The translations under genes were made by a program, and so were the position numbers. From CAYFUT01 sp964346395 (GTDB lineage Bacteria > Bacillota > Halanaerobiia > Halobacteroidales > Halobacteroidaceae): DNA of 64,000 nucleotides. The notes under the pieces are model-generated. The model was given only the letters and a program-made list of their open reading frames with translations, was not told where the DNA came from and did not search any database. The stretch spans positions 13,870 to 77,869 of the forward strand of contig CAYFUT010000003.1 in assembly GCA_964346395.1 (NCBI GenBank). The letters run 5' to 3'. Below are positions 34,036-42,022 of the stretch, piece by piece; position 1 is the stretch's first letter; each line of letters begins with the position of its first letter.

Positions 34036-36243
34036 ATGGCAATTTTAAGTGAAGAAAAGATTAGTCAAATAGTAAATGCTGATGCACATAATCCGTTTTC
34101 TATTTTAGGGATGCATCCCATCGAGGGAAAAGAAGCGGTGGTAGTTAGAGCTTTTAAGCCTAGAGCTCGGAAAGTATTTATTACCGCGGATAAGTTAGGA
34201 AAGCAAGTAGAATTAGAAAAAATAGCTGAGGAGGGGTTATTTGAGCAGAAGATAGAAGCGGAAGAAGTTTTTAATTATGAATTAAAGTTTGAAAATTATG
34301 ACGAAGATGCCTGGCAAACTAGAGATCCGTATTCTTTTTTGCCGATTTTATCAGAATATGACCGTCATTTGTTTAATGAAGGAAACCACCATGAAATTTA
34401 TGAAAAAATGGGGGCTCATATAAAAAAAGCAGATGGAGTGATAGGTACTCATTTTACAGTCTGGGCTCCGGAAGCAGAACGAGTAAGTGTGGTTGGAGAT
34501 TTTAATAATTGGGATGGTCGAGTTCATCAGATGAGAGTTTTGGGTTCGTCAGGAGTTTGGGAAATTTTCATTCCTGGGGTAGAAGAAGGAGAAGTTTATA
34601 AATTTGAAATTCAAGCTAAAAATGATGATTTAATGGAAAAATCAGATCCGTATGCTTTTTATTCGGAATTAAGACCTAAAACTGCCTCTATTGTTTATGA
34701 AATTGATAACAAATATGACTGGCAAGACGAAGAATGGCTAGAAAAAAGAGCGGAAACTGACTGGCTAGAAGAACCAATTTCAATCTATGAAGTACATTTA
34801 GGTTCGTGGGCTAGAGTACCGGAAGATGACGGAAGGTTTTTAACTTATCGGGAATTAGCAGATGATTTAGTTAAATACGTAAAGGAACATAATTATACCC
34901 ATGTAGAATTAATGCCGCTTTGTGAACACCCACTTGATGAATCTTGGGGTTATCAGGTAACGGGATATTATGCTGCTACCAGTAGGTTTGGGCGGCCTGA
35001 AGATTTGATGTATTTGATTGATCAGTTTCATCAGCATGATATTGGAGTGATTATGGACTGGGTACCGGGCCATTTTCCTAAAGATGACCATGGATTACGG
35101 AGATTTGATGGCTCAGCTCTGTATGAACATCTGGATCCTCGCTTAGGGGAACATCCGGACTGGGGAACTAATATTTTTAATTATGGAAGAAATGAGGTAA
35201 AGAACTTTTTAGTTGCCAATGGTCTTTATTGGCTTGAAAAGTTTCATATTGATGGGCTTCGAGTAGATGCAGTTGCTTCTATGATTTATCTTGATTACGG
35301 ACGCGAAGATGGAGAATGGATTCCCAATAAATATGGGGGCAACGAGAATTTAGATGCAATTGAATTTATTAAAGAATTCAATAGTTTAACCCACGATGAA
35401 TTTCCGGGAGTATTAACCATTGCTGAAGAGTCAACATCATGGCCGGGAGTGACGGAGCCAACTTATTTAGGCGGGTTAGGTTTTTCTTTAAAGTGGAATA
35501 TGGGCTGGATGAATGACACCTTAGAGTATATTAAGAAGGAGCCTATTCACCGGAAATATCATCATAGTGATTTAACTTTCTCGTTAATGTATGCCTTTGA
35601 TGAAGATTTCATGTTAGTACTTTCGCATGATGAAGTTGTGCACTTAAAAAGTTCTATGTTGGATAAGATGCCGGGTGATTTCTGGCAAAAATTTGCTAAT
35701 TTACGTTTATATTATTCTTATATGTATGCCCATCCTGGCAAACAGTTATTATTTATGGGCGGTGAATTTGGCCAGTGGACAGAATGGGATGCTACTGCTA
35801 GTTTAGATTGGCATCTTTTGGAATATGAACCTCATCAGAAAATGTTGGATTTTATTACTGACTTAAATCAATTATATCAGAAGCAAAATGCTTTCTGGGA
35901 AATTGATTTTGAACCATTAGGGTTTGAATGGATAGATTTTCACGATGCACAAAATAGTATTATCTCTTTTATTCGGAGGGGAAAAGAGCCTGATGAGTTA
36001 ATAGTTTGTGTATTTAATTTTACGCCAGTAAAACGAGATAATTATCGCGTGGGTGTGCCCAAGTCAGGCTTTTATGAAGAGATTTTAAATACGGATTCCG
36101 ATCTTTATTGGGGTAGTAATGAAGGGAACTTAGGAGGAATAGAATCAGAAGAGATAGCAATTCAAAATCGGGATCATTCCATTAGTATTACCCTACCGCC
36201 TTTAGGAGGGTTGTATTTTAAATATCGATCTCCCCAAAAATAA
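34036..36243 (+). CDS. glgB: 1,4-alpha-glucan branching enzyme
   Basis: 735 residues, the usual long GlgB length. An N-terminal domain (NADAHNPFSILGMHPI) and CBM48 (HFTVWAPEAERVSVVGDFNNW) lead to the GH13 barrel. The barrel has YEVHLGSW, MDWVPGHFP, GLRVDAVASMIYLDYGRE (nucleophile Asp), LTIAEEST (acid Glu) and VLSHDEVVH (third Asp). It makes alpha-1,6 branches in glycogen, following ADP-glucose synthesis by the glgC pair at 8-11 kb. ATG 34036 is chosen because GGGGAGG stands 7 nt before it. A terminator follows, so it is transcribed alone. Confidence 0.95.
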   Translation: MAILSEEKISQIVNADAHNPFSILGMHPIEGKEAVVVRAFKPRARKVFITADKLGKQVELEKIAEEGLFEQKIEAEEVFNYELKFENYDEDAWQTRDPYSFLPILSEYDRHLFNEGNHHEIYEKMGAHIKKADGVIGTHFTVWAPEAERVSVVGDFNNWDGRVHQMRVLGSSGVWEIFIPGVEEGEVYKFEIQAKNDDLMEKSDPYAFYSELRPKTASIVYEIDNKYDWQDEEWLEKRAETDWLEEPISIYEVHLGSWARVPEDDGRFLTYRELADDLVKYVKEHNYTHVELMPLCEHPLDESWGYQVTGYYAATSRFGRPEDLMYLIDQFHQHDIGVIMDWVPGHFPKDDHGLRRFDGSALYEHLDPRLGEHPDWGTNIFNYGRNEVKNFLVANGLYWLEKFHIDGLRVDAVASMIYLDYGREDGEWIPNKYGGNENLDAIEFIKEFNSLTHDEFPGVLTIAEESTSWPGVTEPTYLGGLGFSLKWNMGWMNDTLEYIKKEPIHRKYHHSDLTFSLMYAFDEDFMLVLSHDEVVHLKSSMLDKMPGDFWQKFANLRLYYSYMYAHPGKQLLFMGGEFGQWTEWDATASLDWHLLEYEPHQKMLDFITDLNQLYQKQNAFWEIDFEPLGFEWIDFHDAQNSIISFIRRGKEPDELIVCVFNFTPVKRDNYRVGVPKSGFYEEILNTDSDLYWGSNEGNLGGIESEEIAIQNRDHSISITLPPLGGLYFKYRSPQK

Positions 36244-36257
36244 ATCAAAATTATTTT

Positions 36258-36290
36258 CCCCTATGGATTATTAACCATAGGGGTTTCTTT
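36258..36290 (+). terminator. terminator of glgB
   Basis: CCCCTATGG pairs with CCATAGGGG, followed by TTTCTTTT. Confidence 0.8.
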
Positions 36291-36418
36291 TGGAACTGAA
36301 GGGGATAATAAATAAATTCAGCTAAACTGAAAAGTAGAGAATAAAATTAAACTTTGGGGAAATCCTATAGGAGAGACAAAAGGCAGATTAGAAATAAATA
36401 TTAATTGGGAGGGATAAT

Positions 36419-37336
36419 GTGGATAAAATATTAGTGTCAGGCTTGGTTAATATTGAAACTACTTTACAAATAGATTCGTTTCCGTTAGAATATAACCCGA
36501 CTAATTATTCTTTTTTTGGGATTGATAGTGCTGTTTCGGGAGTTGGATATAATGTTGCTAAAGCTTTAAATACTCTCGGCGCTGAAGTTGATTTACTGTC
36601 ATTAGTAGGAGATGATTTAGCAGGGCAGACAGTCGAATATACTTTACAGAAAGAGGGGCTTAGTACAGAATATATTTTAGAGTATTTAACAGAAACTCCG
36701 CAGTCTGTTATTATTTATGATCAAGAAGGTAAACGGCAGAATCATACTGATTTAAAAGATATTCAGCAGAAGGATTATCCGGTTAAATTTTTCTCGGAAA
36801 TAGTCAAAGAAGCTTCTTTAGTTTGTTTATGTAATATAAATTTTTCCCGCCCTTTTCTTAATCAGGCGCAAGAATTAGGAAAAACGATTGCTACTGATGT
36901 GCATACTATTTCTGAACTTGATGATGATTATAATCGAGACTTTATGGCTGCAGCTGATATATTATTTATGAGTGATGAAGAGTTGCCTTGTTCTCCGGAA
37001 GAATGGGCTAGTCGAGTGCAGACTAAATATGATACAGATATTATAGTGATTGGCTTAGGAGAAAGAGGAGCTTTATTGGCGGTTAAGGAGGATGATTTTC
37101 TGCGGCGATTCCCGGCAGTAAGAACTAGAGAAGTAGTTAATACTGTAGGCGCAGGAGATTCTTTATTTTCTGCTTTTGTTTATTTTTATAATAAAACTCA
37201 GAACCCTTATTTATCTATTCGCAAAGCAGTAGTGTTTGCTTCCTATAAAGTAGGAGCTACTTCAGCTTCAAAAGGTTTTTTAAGTGAAGCAGAGTTAAAT
37301 CAATTATATAAAGAAGTAAAAACAGCTCAGGTTTAG
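36419..37336 (+). CDS. PfkB family carbohydrate kinase
   Basis: 305 residues of the ribokinase/PfkB fold. It has the N-terminal GSAVSGVGYNVAKALNTLG-like glycine segment (here SAVSGVGYNVAKAL) and the C-terminal signature VNTVGAGDSLFSAFV with the catalytic Asp. The substrate is not clear: candidates are fructose, adenosine or a sugar from the nearby glycogen and xylose systems. GTG 36419 follows GGGAGGG. It is monocistronic with its own terminator. Confidence 0.85.
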   Translation: MDKILVSGLVNIETTLQIDSFPLEYNPTNYSFFGIDSAVSGVGYNVAKALNTLGAEVDLLSLVGDDLAGQTVEYTLQKEGLSTEYILEYLTETPQSVIIYDQEGKRQNHTDLKDIQQKDYPVKFFSEIVKEASLVCLCNINFSRPFLNQAQELGKTIATDVHTISELDDDYNRDFMAAADILFMSDEELPCSPEEWASRVQTKYDTDIIVIGLGERGALLAVKEDDFLRRFPAVRTREVVNTVGAGDSLFSAFVYFYNKTQNPYLSIRKAVVFASYKVGATSASKGFLSEAELNQLYKEVKTAQV

Positions 37337-37337
37337 A

Positions 37338-37361
37338 AAAGTGGCCGCTAGGCCGCTTTTA
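37338..37361 (+). terminator. terminator of the PfkB-type kinase gene
   Basis: AGTGGCC-GCTA-GGCCGCT followed by TTTATC. Confidence 0.7.
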
Positions 37362-37503
37362 TCATCTCCCGGTTGAAAACGTTTATAAAATATTTTTATA
37401 AAATAAAAAGGCTTCCAAATGAATGGATAGAAATAAAAAAGTGGAAAATAATATTTTTTATGATAAAGTAATGACAGGTTAAATAGTTGAGGAGGAATTA
37501 CAT

Positions 37504-37815
37504 ATGAAAGTTATGATGTAGGGATTTATTATTTACTAAGCTGCCTTGTATTTTTTGGAAAGATTATTATAGCTATAATTTGAAATTTGAAATTGATAAT
37601 TTACTAGTTATTTGGCAGCAGATAGAGGAACCATTTATAGTAGAATATGCAGATTATGATTTAATTGTAGGTAACAAGACGGTTATCAGATTTATATTAA
37701 TAAAAGTCAGCAGAAAAAGATATATCAAGGATTAAAAATCTCGCCCCGAGATTATATCTGGCGAACTAAAGATAGAAGAATTGTTGATTTGGAAGGAGAC
37801 GAATGTATTAAATAG
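37504..37815 (+). pseudogene. decayed gene with several frameshifts, unknown family
   Basis: A strong ribosome site (GAGGAGGAATTACAT) and ATG 37504 lead to a stop after five codons. Coding character then continues in shifted frames: a stretch reading IEEPFIVEYADYDLIVGN, then, one frame over, INKSQQKKIYQGLKISPRDY and RRIVDLEGDECIK before TAG 37815. At least two indels and one early stop break it. It fills most of the 560-nt gap between the kinase and the esterase. The parent family is not recognised. Confidence 0.55.
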
Positions 37816-37898
37816 AAAATATTTAGTCTGAGATAATGGATTTGTTGATAGATTTGGTATCAGAGGGATTAGTTAATCAGAAAGAAAGGAGTGATTAA

Positions 37899-38738
37899 AT
37901 GCTTCAACAGCAGTGGGAAGAAAAGTTATCACTACCACTTTTGTTAATGAAGGCTATTTATCACAATATTACAGGAAAAGATAAGTTTAGAATAATTGAT
38001 TATGGTGATTATGAAGACCAGTATTTAATGTATTTTGAGCCGAAAAAGAACCGAAAAGACTGTTTGTTATTTTTTCTTCACGGCGGGGGATGGAGAATGG
38101 GAGACCCTGAGTTTTTTAAGTTTATTGGGAATTTCTTTGCTAGTAAAGGATTTTCTACTATTTTACCGGGTTATAGGTTAGCCCCTGAATTTAATTTTCC
38201 GGCTCAAATGAATGATGTATTTGCTGCTTTTAAGGCGGGAATTAAAACTGCTTCTCAGTATAATGTAAATACTGATCAGGTTTTTATAGTTGGACAGTCT
38301 GCAGGAGCGCATTTAGGGGCTTTATTGGCCTTTAATCAGCACCAGCAGGCAGAATATCAGATTAGTCAGGATAATTTGGCCGGTTTTGTGTCTATTAGTG
38401 GGCCGCTTGATTTATCTGTCTGTCAGACTAAAGAAGGACGCCAATTATTAGCTAATTTTTTGGCCGAGCCGGAAGATGAAGCGGAGGCAAACCCGATTAA
38501 TTATTTGAGTGGAGAGGAAGAAGTTCCAGTTTTATGCTTTCATGGGCAGCAGGATCCGTTGGTGGAAGTAGAAAGTCCTCAGTCTTTTCTGGAGAAATTA
38601 AATGGACAGGAAAAGGAAACTGGGCAGTTAAAAATTATTGACCAGGCTCATCATTCTGAGTTAGTAGAACTTTTCTTTGCTAATAACAAATATAAGGAAT
38701 CTAAATTATTAATTGATTGGTTAAACAGTAAACTATAA
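37899..38738 (+). CDS. alpha/beta hydrolase (HSL-like esterase)
   Basis: 279 residues. The oxyanion-hole motif HGGGWRMGDP and the nucleophile elbow GQSAGAHLG (Ser) identify the hormone-sensitive-lipase-like family. The probable acid is in QQDPLVE and the His in QAHHSEL. No signal peptide is seen, so it acts in the cytoplasm on unknown short-chain or xylan-type esters. ATG 37899 follows AAAGGAGTG. It lies next to a decayed gene and a secreted nuclease gene. Confidence 0.85.
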   Translation: MLQQQWEEKLSLPLLLMKAIYHNITGKDKFRIIDYGDYEDQYLMYFEPKKNRKDCLLFFLHGGGWRMGDPEFFKFIGNFFASKGFSTILPGYRLAPEFNFPAQMNDVFAAFKAGIKTASQYNVNTDQVFIVGQSAGAHLGALLAFNQHQQAEYQISQDNLAGFVSISGPLDLSVCQTKEGRQLLANFLAEPEDEAEANPINYLSGEEEVPVLCFHGQQDPLVEVESPQSFLEKLNGQEKETGQLKIIDQAHHSELVELFFANNKYKESKLLIDWLNSKL

Positions 38739-38789
38739 TTTTTCACTTTCAAATGACTGAATAAACTTTTTGGTTTTTTAGGTGAAAGG

Positions 38790-39620
38790 ATGAGAAATAT
38801 GAAATATAGATTATCCATTTTAGGATTAGTAGTAATTTTATTATTAGTTGCAATGACCGGCTGGGCGCTGGAGATTGATGACCAACTTCAGGCAGAGCAA
38901 GCGGAAATAAAAGAATTGGAGAAAGCACATGTAGCCCGGGTGATAGACGGAGACACAATTAAGACTGCTGACCAACGGACAATCAGGTTAATAGGGGTGG
39001 ATACGCCGGAAACTAAACATCCATCAAAACCAGTGGAATACTATGGTAAACAGGCAACTAAATTTACTAAACATCAATTAGCAGGGAAGACGATCTATTT
39101 AGAATATGATGTACAGAAACGGGATCAATATGACCGCATTTTAGCTTATATATTTAAGAAAGATGGAACTTTTTTTAATGCGCAGTTATTACATGATGGT
39201 TATGCAAAATTATTAACTATTCCGCCCAATGTTCAGTATATTAATCTGTTTACTCAGTTAATAGAGGAAGCAAGAGAAGAAAAGCGGGGGCTATGGGAGG
39301 AAGAACTGCTACAAGAGAACGAGGAATTGCCGTTAGTCTCCTGGCAAGAAGCTAGGGAATATATTGGGCAGCGAGTGAGGGTCAAAGGAGAAGTAGTTAG
39401 TACTTATGATTCAGGGGAAGCAGTTTTTCTTAATTTTGCTGAAGATTATGAGGATACTTTTACTGCAGTTATATTTGCTTCCGACAAATACAAATTTGAG
39501 GTTAATCCAGCCGAGTTTTATTTACATAAATCAGTTAGAGTAAGAGGTAAAGTTAAACAATATAAGGGTGCGCCCGAAATTATTGTAAAAACTCCCCAGC
39601 AGATAAAAATAAAAAATTAA
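38790..39620 (+). CDS. secreted thermonuclease-family protein (SNase-like) with C-terminal OB-type domain
   Basis: 276 residues. A signal peptide or anchor (about 5-26, LSILGLVVILLLVAMTGWA) precedes an SNase domain (about 47-165) with VIDGDTIK, RLIGVDTPET, YDRILAYIF and EEKRGLWEE, which keep the catalytic Asp, Arg and Glu pattern. The last 90 residues form a probable OB fold (GQRVRVKGEVVSTYDSGEAV, RVRGKVKQYKGAPEII). It should be a Ca-dependent nuclease working outside the membrane, for nucleotide scavenging. ATG 38799 is an alternative start. Confidence 0.88.
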   Translation: MRNMKYRLSILGLVVILLLVAMTGWALEIDDQLQAEQAEIKELEKAHVARVIDGDTIKTADQRTIRLIGVDTPETKHPSKPVEYYGKQATKFTKHQLAGKTIYLEYDVQKRDQYDRILAYIFKKDGTFFNAQLLHDGYAKLLTIPPNVQYINLFTQLIEEAREEKRGLWEEELLQENEELPLVSWQEAREYIGQRVRVKGEVVSTYDSGEAVFLNFAEDYEDTFTAVIFASDKYKFEVNPAEFYLHKSVRVRGKVKQYKGAPEIIVKTPQQIKIKN

Positions 39621-39648
39621 AGAGTCGGGATCTGCTCCCGACTCTTTG
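39619..39648. terminator. bidirectional terminator between convergent genes
   Basis: AAAGAGTCGGGA-TCTGC-TCCCGACTCTTT, with A-rich and T-rich flanks. Confidence 0.85.
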
Positions 39649-39654
39649 GTAAAA

Positions 39655-39999
39655 TTATTCTACTGTAATTTCTTTTTTGGCTTCCCATTGGCCGTGCAGA
39701 TTACAGAATTCAAAAGCCCGAAGGGTACAAGAATCTTCCAGTTTGATTTGGAAAGTAGCTTCTGGCTTCATTTCCGGAGTAAAAGTTAATCGTCCAACTT
39801 GATAATAATCAGCATATAACTCGACATACTGAATAAAATGGTCTTTTTCTACTGGATGATCAATGCCGTTCCCCATTTTGACTGTAACTTCAAAAAATTC
39901 CCCTGCTTCTACTGTATCAGGAGCTTCAATCAGAGGAATGTGTTTTTTTTCTAATGTACTTTCTGGATTTTCAGCGGACTGGATCTTATATTTACTCAT
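39655..39999 (-). CDS. superoxide reductase (neelaredoxin/class II desulfoferrodoxin type)
   Basis: 114 residues, the one-iron SOR fold without the N-terminal rubredoxin-like desulforedoxin domain. The iron ligands are all visible: His in EKKHIP, two His in GIDHPVEKDHFIQYVEL, and Cys plus His in CNLHGQW. It reduces superoxide to peroxide in the cytoplasm with electrons from rubredoxin-type donors. It is the second gene after rubrerythrin (16 nt apart, same strand), which can then remove the peroxide. The start ATG is at 39999. Confidence 0.92.
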   Translation of the reverse strand: MSKYKIQSAENPESTLEKKHIPLIEAPDTVEAGEFFEVTVKMGNGIDHPVEKDHFIQYVELYADYYQVGRLTFTPEMKPEATFQIKLEDSCTLRAFEFCNLHGQWEAKKEITVE

Positions 40000-40014
40000 T
40001 AATTAGTACCTCCT

Positions 40015-40572
40015 TTAATTTTTAAATTTTTTAAATTCTTCTTTTGGTGCTCCGCAGATTGGACATTTATCCGGAGTACCATCTTTTACTGTATGGCCGC
40101 AGATTTCGCAGATACTAACATACTCTAATTCATAGTCATTTCCTGCTTCTACTGCTTCTTTAGCTTCAGCAAATAAGTTAGCATGGATTTTTTCTGCTTC
40201 TAGCGCATAATAAAAAGACTTTAGTGCATCGTCTTCTCCCTGGTCACTGGCTACTAGATGGTAGGTAGGATACATCTGTTCAATTTCAAAAGTTTCTCCC
40301 TCAATAGCTCCCTGTAAATTTTCAGCGGTAGAGCCGATTCCAAAGCCGGCTGCGGAAGTAACCAAGTCGTCTCCCTCTTTATTAGCTAGAGCCTCAAAAT
40401 GATTACTGGCATGTACTTCTTCTGCATAAGCAATAGCTTCAAATAATAAAGCTACATGGGAATAACCTTCTTCAGCTGCTGCGTCGCCCCAGACTTGATA
40501 GCGTTGATAAGCCTGGCTTTCGCCGCCAAAAGCGGATTTAAGGTTTTGTTCTGTCATTTCATTCTCAACCAT
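40015..40572 (-). CDS. rubrerythrin
   Basis: 185 residues. The ferritin-like di-iron domain (LKSAFGGESQAYQRY, FEAIAYAEEVHASNHFEAL, LEAEKIHANLFAEA) provides the Glu/His ligands. The C-terminal rubredoxin domain has CEICGHTV and CPICGAPKEEF. It reduces hydrogen peroxide in anaerobes. It is the first gene of a two-gene operon with superoxide reductase. A promoter is visible at 40612-40640 on the minus strand. The ATG at 40572 follows AAAGGAGTGAG. MTEQN six codons in is an alternative start. Confidence 0.93.
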   Translation of the reverse strand: MVENEMTEQNLKSAFGGESQAYQRYQVWGDAAAEEGYSHVALLFEAIAYAEEVHASNHFEALANKEGDDLVTSAAGFGIGSTAENLQGAIEGETFEIEQMYPTYHLVASDQGEDDALKSFYYALEAEKIHANLFAEAKEAVEAGNDYELEYVSICEICGHTVKDGTPDKCPICGAPKEEFKKFKN

Positions 40573-40611
40573 AAATAACTCACTCCTTTATTAGTAATTA
40601 TTACTATTATA

Positions 40612-40640
40612 ATTTTATAACTTATTTGGCCATTTGTCAA
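40612..40640 (-). promoter_or_regulatory. promoter of the rubrerythrin-superoxide reductase operon
   Basis: On the minus strand TTGACA (40640-40635), a 17-nt spacer and TAAAAT (40617-40612). An AT-rich, partly palindromic TTATAATTTTATAA (40607-40620) overlaps the -10 box and is loosely like a PerR box, but it does not fit the consensus spacing. Confidence 0.45.
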
Positions 40641-40641
40641 C

Positions 40642-40696
40642 TAGAAATTGGAATTGAATTAGAAAATAAATATGTAAATAGGGGCCGAAAAAGGCC
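40642..40696. repeat. left copy of the 55-bp duplication at the N gap
   Basis: These 55 bases are repeated exactly at 40797-40851 on the other side of the N run. Both copies run into a GGGGCC/GGCCCC hairpin. This looks like overlapping contig ends rather than biology. Confidence 0.85.
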
Positions 40697-40796
40697 NNNN
40701 NNNNNNNNNNNNNNNNNNNNNNNNNNNNNNNNNNNNNNNNNNNNNNNNNNNNNNNNNNNNNNNNNNNNNNNNNNNNNNNNNNNNNNNNNNNNNNNN
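40697..40796. other. assembly gap (100 N), probably artificial
   Basis: Exactly 100 N, a scaffolding placeholder. Because the two edges share 55 identical bases, the true sequence most likely has one copy and no gap. Confidence 0.85.
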
Positions 40797-40851
40797 TAGA
40801 AATTGGAATTGAATTAGAAAATAAATATGTAAATAGGGGCCGAAAAAGGCC
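40797..40851. repeat. right copy of the 55-bp duplication at the N gap
   Basis: Identical to 40642-40696. The sequence continues through the complete hairpin on this side, whereas the left copy stops within it. Confidence 0.85.
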
Positions 40852-40855
40852 CCTA
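40834..40855 (-). terminator. terminator of the small gene at 40866-41084
   Basis: TAGGGGCC pairs with GGCCCCTA across a 6-nt loop. On the minus strand it follows the small gene's stop codon by about 11 nt, with a weak T-rich tail. Confidence 0.5.
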
Positions 40856-40865
40856 AAAATAGAGA

Positions 40866-41084
40866 TTAATGGTGTTGTGAATTTTGGGAGGTAGGCTGAA
40901 TGCCGGGGCGGTCTGATTTATCAACTAAATCAAAAGTACCTAACAGCATGTGAGCTAATCCAAAACCGGTAATCCCCCAGCCCAATTTTGGTTTATTAGA
41001 ACGAATACTGATTCCTATTCCAGTTACCAAAGCACCTACAGCAGTAGGAATAATCCCTTCTTTTAAGTTAGAATTATTAGTAAT
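40866..41084 (-). CDS. small Gly-rich membrane-associated protein; probable ATT start
   Basis: 72 residues. It reads TNNSNLKEGIIPTAVGALVT, then GIGISIRSN, GWGITGFGLAHMLLGTFDLV and a polar tail ending QHH. This matches a small Firmicutes family with 'REGLIPTATG' and 'GxGLAHxxLGxxDL', of unknown function, with two hydrophobic segments. In frame there is a TAA just before the ribosome site AAAGGAGG and no ATG, GTG or TTG until codon 19. ATT at 41084 lies 8 nt after GGAGG, so ATT initiation is the simplest reading. It is transcribed away from the ferritin-like gene. Confidence 0.6.
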   Translation of the reverse strand: MTNNSNLKEGIIPTAVGALVTGIGISIRSNKPKLGWGITGFGLAHMLLGTFDLVDKSDRPGIQPTSQNSQHH

Positions 41085-41258
41085 AGTACCAACCTCCTTT
41101 TACTTTAGTATTAAGTAGTGTATGTATTTTTTCACAAAAAATAAGGGATTCAACTGGCCAAATTCCGCTTTTAATTAAATCTATTATTATTTTTTGAAAT
41201 ATTTGCAGGAATATGAGATGTAATATTTAAAGATAATGATAGCAGTAATTAATTTTGA

Positions 41259-41387
41259 TTGGTTATTAGCGGTAAAGCTGATGAGATTGATTCTGATTTA
41301 TCTACAGAACAGAAAAAAGTAGAAAAAAATAGGCCTGAACGTTTTTCAGTAGAAAAATTTGTGTATTATGAGCGAGTAAGTAAATAA
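41259..41387 (+). pseudogene. short coding remnant upstream of the ferritin-like gene
   Basis: A frame from TTG 41259 to TAA 41385 encodes 42 mostly charged residues (ADEIDSDLSTEQKKVEKN, then FSVEKFVYYERVSK). It has coding-like composition, no ribosome site and no recognised family, so it is probably the 3' remnant of a lost gene. The remainder of 41100-41258 is AT-rich, with no other feature. Confidence 0.3.
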
Positions 41388-41427
41388 TAATAATAAAATC
41401 ATATCAACAAATTTAGGAGGGGAAAAG

Positions 41428-41937
41428 ATGACAATAACAAGTGATTCTTTGGAATTAGCTGTCAAGTTAGAAGAGGAAGGATATGAGTATTATAAGCAGG
41501 CAGCTGCGGAAACTGACAATAAGTTAAGTAAATCTGTACTGGAAAGTTTAGCCCAACAGGAGTTAGACCACAAAGAAACTTTTCAGGAAATAGCTGAAGG
41601 TAAGGGAATTATTAGTGAAGATGTTCAGCATGAAAATATCGAAACCGAAATAAAAGAAGTATTTGAGAATTTATCAGACAAAGAGCAGGAAGCCTGGAAA
41701 GAAGAAGAGGTAGAAGTTTATGAACAGGCAATGGAGATGGAAAAGAAAATATATAATTTGTATCAAGAGATGGTAAAAGAAAGTGATGATGAGACAGAAA
41801 TAGAATTTTTAAAAGCGTTAATGGAGGAAGAAAACAAACACCAGGAATCTTTACAGAATGTCTTATATTACATGACCCAAAATGAATATTGGTTAGCTGA
41901 TGAAGAAAGTAAAGTGTGGAACTGGATGAATATTTAG
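41428..41937 (+). CDS. ferritin-like / rubrerythrin-family di-iron protein
   Basis: 169 residues forming a four-helix bundle. Likely iron ligands lie in KLEEEGYEYYKQAA, LAQQELDHKETF, AMEMEKKIYNLYQEM and EEENKHQESL, two E...ExxH-like sets as in rubrerythrin. There is no rubredoxin domain and no encapsulin cargo peptide. The C-terminus WLADEESKVWNWMNI is aromatic. It probably acts in peroxide or iron handling. ATG 41428 follows TTAGGAGGGG. It precedes the encapsulated ferritin gene but is separated by that gene's own promoter. Confidence 0.82.
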   Translation: MTITSDSLELAVKLEEEGYEYYKQAAAETDNKLSKSVLESLAQQELDHKETFQEIAEGKGIISEDVQHENIETEIKEVFENLSDKEQEAWKEEEVEVYEQAMEMEKKIYNLYQEMVKESDDETEIEFLKALMEEENKHQESLQNVLYYMTQNEYWLADEESKVWNWMNI

Positions 41938-41957
41938 TGTGAGTAGTACGAAGAAGT

Positions 41958-41986
41958 TTGACAGGGAAGAGAGATTGTGGTAGAAT
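41958..41986 (+). promoter_or_regulatory. promoter of the encapsulin operon
   Basis: A consensus TTGACA (41958-41963), a 17-nt spacer and TAGAAT (41981-41986). The predicted start falls at about 41993, inside the Fur-like box. Confidence 0.65.
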
Positions 41987-41991
41987 ATAGT

Positions 41992-42006
41992 TGATAATGA
42001 TTATTA
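41992..42006. promoter_or_regulatory. Fur-box-like operator at the encapsulin promoter start site
   Basis: TGATAATGATTATTA matches the TGATAATNATTATCA Fur box (Bacillus type) in 14 of 15 positions, counting N as a match. Its place over the transcription start suits repression by iron-loaded Fur. Confidence 0.6.
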
Positions 42007-42022
42007 ATAGGGAGGGAGAATA

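Noticed and set aside
40603..40620. A PerR box in front of rubrerythrin
   Set aside because: TTATAATTTTATAA is close to, but one base short of, the TTATAATNATTATAA pattern, and the region is so AT-rich that chance is likely. Mentioned only under the promoter.
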